From Stropharia rugosoannulata (lineage: Eukaryota > Basidiomycota > Agaricomycetes > Agaricales > Strophariaceae), in assembly GCA_028532985.1 (NCBI GenBank), contig JANCIK010000013.1:1674001-1738000 (forward strand): a DNA stretch of 64,000 nucleotides, written 5' to 3'. The number at the start of each line of letters is the position of its first letter. Position 1 is the first letter of the stretch. Below are positions 61,953 through 64,000 of this stretch, in pieces. The notes below the pieces were generated by a model. The model did not search any database. It was not told where the DNA came from and saw only the letters and a list, made by a program, of their open reading frames with translations. A program made the position numbers and the translations under genes.

Positions 61953-62581
61953 CGTCTCAATTAAGGGAATTCCTCTTCGTTAAGGGAATTCCCACTCAAA
62001 GAGAACACAATGCTTGGCTTTTCTGTCTGTCGTATGCACTACGGGTGTATCAAATATGTTGAACGCGTTAAACCCTAAGCCGAGTAGCACGCAGCGTTTC
62101 GTGAGCCGTTGGGCACATTCCAGGATCCTGAGACAAGATGTAGGATTGTTATCTAATTGTCATTGATGCCGAGGTGGACAAAGGTGTGCAGTGTGAACGG
62201 GCAATAAATGTTTATTTTCAGGTACTGGCTGTCTTCCAGCGATTGAAGAGCACGTAGAGGGGGTTGACCTTTGAAGGCTTCTTCTGTCTTCATCTGCGCT
62301 CGTCACGCATGATATGAAAGCACTGCGTAGGCTTCCTGACTTCTGCTTGAACGCTGGTAATAATGCCACATGAGAATGTCCGCGGAAGAAAGAATCGAGC
62401 TCTCTAGAATTAGATGGAAGTCGAAGCTCGAAGTCGTGTTCACTTTACCCGAATCGTGGAAGTAATTGTCGATATTGCGTTAAAGCTAAACTTGAATTAA
62501 ATATGTTAGTGCTATGGGATATCTATTGGTACACGGAGGGTATACAATGTATACATGACGAATTAATCCTCATGGGAGAAC
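61953..62581. other. Convergent intergenic region
   Basis: About 630 bp between the stops of MFS copy B and the convergent SEC11 gene. Near 61968-61995 the 13-base word TTAAGGGAATTCC occurs twice in a row. A minus-strand frame at 62160-62369 has no supporting feature. Confidence 0.5.
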
Positions 62582-63393
62582 CTATTCCCGCTGTAAAAGT
62601 GCGAGTAGCCCAAGGCCTCCCAATAGCGCATATTTTAGTTGCGGGAAGTCGTTCTAAAGAAAGTTCAGTGTCTTGTACCAACCTGTAACGCAACCATACT
62701 GCTTACCATGGCAATCGTCACGTATCCGACGTATGGCAAAAATCTTGATAACCGCGTCAGCGGAAAGGTCTAGCAGACGCAAACGAGGTACGTACCCCCG
62801 GACTTTGCCAACAATATGTTTCCGCTCCAGCCATTCCAGTCCCTGATAAAGCTCAATATCATCGACGTAGTTATTGTCTCCCTTCGTAAGAAGCTTCTGA
62901 TTTAAAACCAGTTCTGAGGTTGTAACCGTGGTGTTATTTTTCCTCGATTTTTTGGGCTTGACTTCGTGGGTCTCGAGTACGCGATGGACGATGGGTATAT
63001 CCGCTCCAGGAATCTTGTATACCGTGATATCTCCAGTCTTATACATCTCGTTCACAGGGTTGGTGAGGAAGAGTAGATCTCCGCGATAGAATGCAGGTTC
63101 CATAGAACCGCTACCCCCAACGAGTTTCGTTGAGCTTGAATGAGAATATGAGGCCGGCAAGTGAACACATACCTTAGTACGACAACGATGGGGGACTCGG
63201 AGTTTGTGAGTATTCCAAGGCCTTTCCATATCATGAGGCCAGAGGCAATAACTGAAGCAAAATTGAGAACTTGTAGTAGGACCTGTACAGTGCACGATGT
63301 CAATATAAGCACGCTGTTGGAGTTGCTTTGAGAGATTGTACTTACATGGCGAAAACCTAACCGTTTGAACGCCTTGATTTCCTCAGTAAACAT
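62582..63393 (-). CDS. SEC11: Signal peptidase complex catalytic subunit Sec11
   Basis: Five minus-strand exons join to 193 residues, from ATG at 63393 to a stop at 62582; fungal Sec11 proteins are about 165-200. It cleaves signal peptides from secretory proteins at the ER membrane. After a short cytosolic start ([16 protein letters not shown]) a single membrane helix follows ([21 protein letters not shown]), then the catalytic Ser block [16 protein letters not shown] (Ser55), the His block [10 protein letters not shown] (His95) and KGDNNYVDD with the conserved Asp residues. The last exons read [13 protein letters not shown] and [20 protein letters not shown], the usual C-terminal end. The fourth intron is recovered by a GTACGT donor right after KVRG. 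Confidence 0.92.
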
Positions 63394-63808
63394 GACGATT
63401 GTACTCTAGGCTCGGTCGTTTTCGTGTATCAAGCTGCGAGCCCGTTTCCTGAGGAAGTGTTGACGTGAATACTTGTATGAAAAGGTTTGGGGGTTTACTT
63501 GGCTTGGGGTGACACGTTGGAAGAGATTAGTCACGTGACGAATCAGAAACAACGTCACTTGGAAGACTTGACTTTCACCTCGAGAATGACTCTGAGCGCT
63601 TGAGCCTCCAATATCTGCCAGTGTCAAATAAGGCCGCGCTTGATGTAATGATATGTCATGCTTACAACAATACAGCTTTCTATAGTCCTCAAATTGATTT
63701 CAAAACCATGTCAAATTTTAAAACCTTGAACTCAAAGCGTATTACATTTACAACAATCAAACTACAGTCAAAAGGTGTACAATATGCGCTATGAAGTTGT
63801 CAGCCTTT
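63394..63808. other. Intergenic, SEC11 promoter side
   Basis: About 415 bp between the SEC11 start codon and the left end of the third CR unit. No gene is seen. Confidence 0.55.
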
Positions 63809-64000
63809 TACGTATAACTAAGGCGGCCTACGAAAGGTGTATTGTCCCCTAATCATAAGTGTCTACCGAATATCTTGTGTTCGTTCATTTCATGTGACCA
63901 CATTGCCAATTAGTTATACCGTGACGCGGCGCTGCCTCGTGCTGCTACTCCAACGAAAATATGTGGCAGTAGGGCTCAAACGCCGTAAGTACTGTCGTTC
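63809..64000 (+). repeat. CR-effector dispersed unit, copy 3 (left end only, runs off window)
   Basis: Matches 1989-2180 with about 15 substitutions by eye and no large indel. The sequence before 63809 is unrelated to that before 1989, so this marks the same unit end at a new site. If the unit is complete, another CR effector gene should start about 350-500 bp beyond the right edge. Confidence 0.75.

Noticed and set aside
62160..62369. Minus-strand frame near the SEC11 3' end
   Set aside because: No family resemblance or splice support; it lies in the convergent 3' region of two genes.

Overview
The window is nuclear DNA of a filamentous fungus, most likely a mushroom-forming basidiomycete (Agaricomycetes). 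This rests on many short introns (about 45-70 nt, GT-AG), compact divergent gene pairs, and a gene set including Cdc20, an Obg GTPase, EMC2, a trifunctional folate enzyme, Sec11, a Zn2Cys6 regulator, GH28, GMC oxidoreductase and monocarboxylate-type MFS transporters. Exon borders were worked out by hand from reading frame and splice signals.

Layout. 1-1307: 3' end of a GMC oxidoreductase. 1989-4885: a dispersed unit carrying an intact Crinkler-type (CR) effector gene with header, REase-like and kinase-like parts, facing a Gal80-like gene (4782-6078). 6079-8912: poor in genes. 8913-22370: one 17-exon gene for a predicted 4,188-residue Ser/Thr/Pro-rich protein with a PH domain, RS-type repeats and a coiled coil. 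23094-25163: secreted GH28 pectinase. 25294-25719: small hypothetical gene. 26984-30590: a mosaic of a broken MFS copy fused to a second, intact CR effector copy (about 95-96% identical protein) and a deleted Gal80-like pseudogene. 31819-43259: conserved chromosomal block (DUF4419, EMC2, folate enzyme, small secreted protein, Cdc20, Obg). 43260-50763: about 7.5 kb without a supportable gene. 50764-55794: Zn2Cys6 regulator. 56899-61952: tandem pair of MFS transporters. 62582-63393: Sec11. 63809-64000: a third copy of the left end of the CR unit, running off the window.

The CR unit is the most unusual content. Two complete effector genes without an indel in about 2 kb, a third unit end, and a copy joined to part of a transporter gene that lies 33 kb away all point to a recently active, dispersing effector family. 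The two copies differ mainly in two short clusters of amino-acid changes. The conserved block is ordinary housekeeping: EMC2/folate enzyme and Cdc20/Obg are divergent pairs that share short intergenic promoters.
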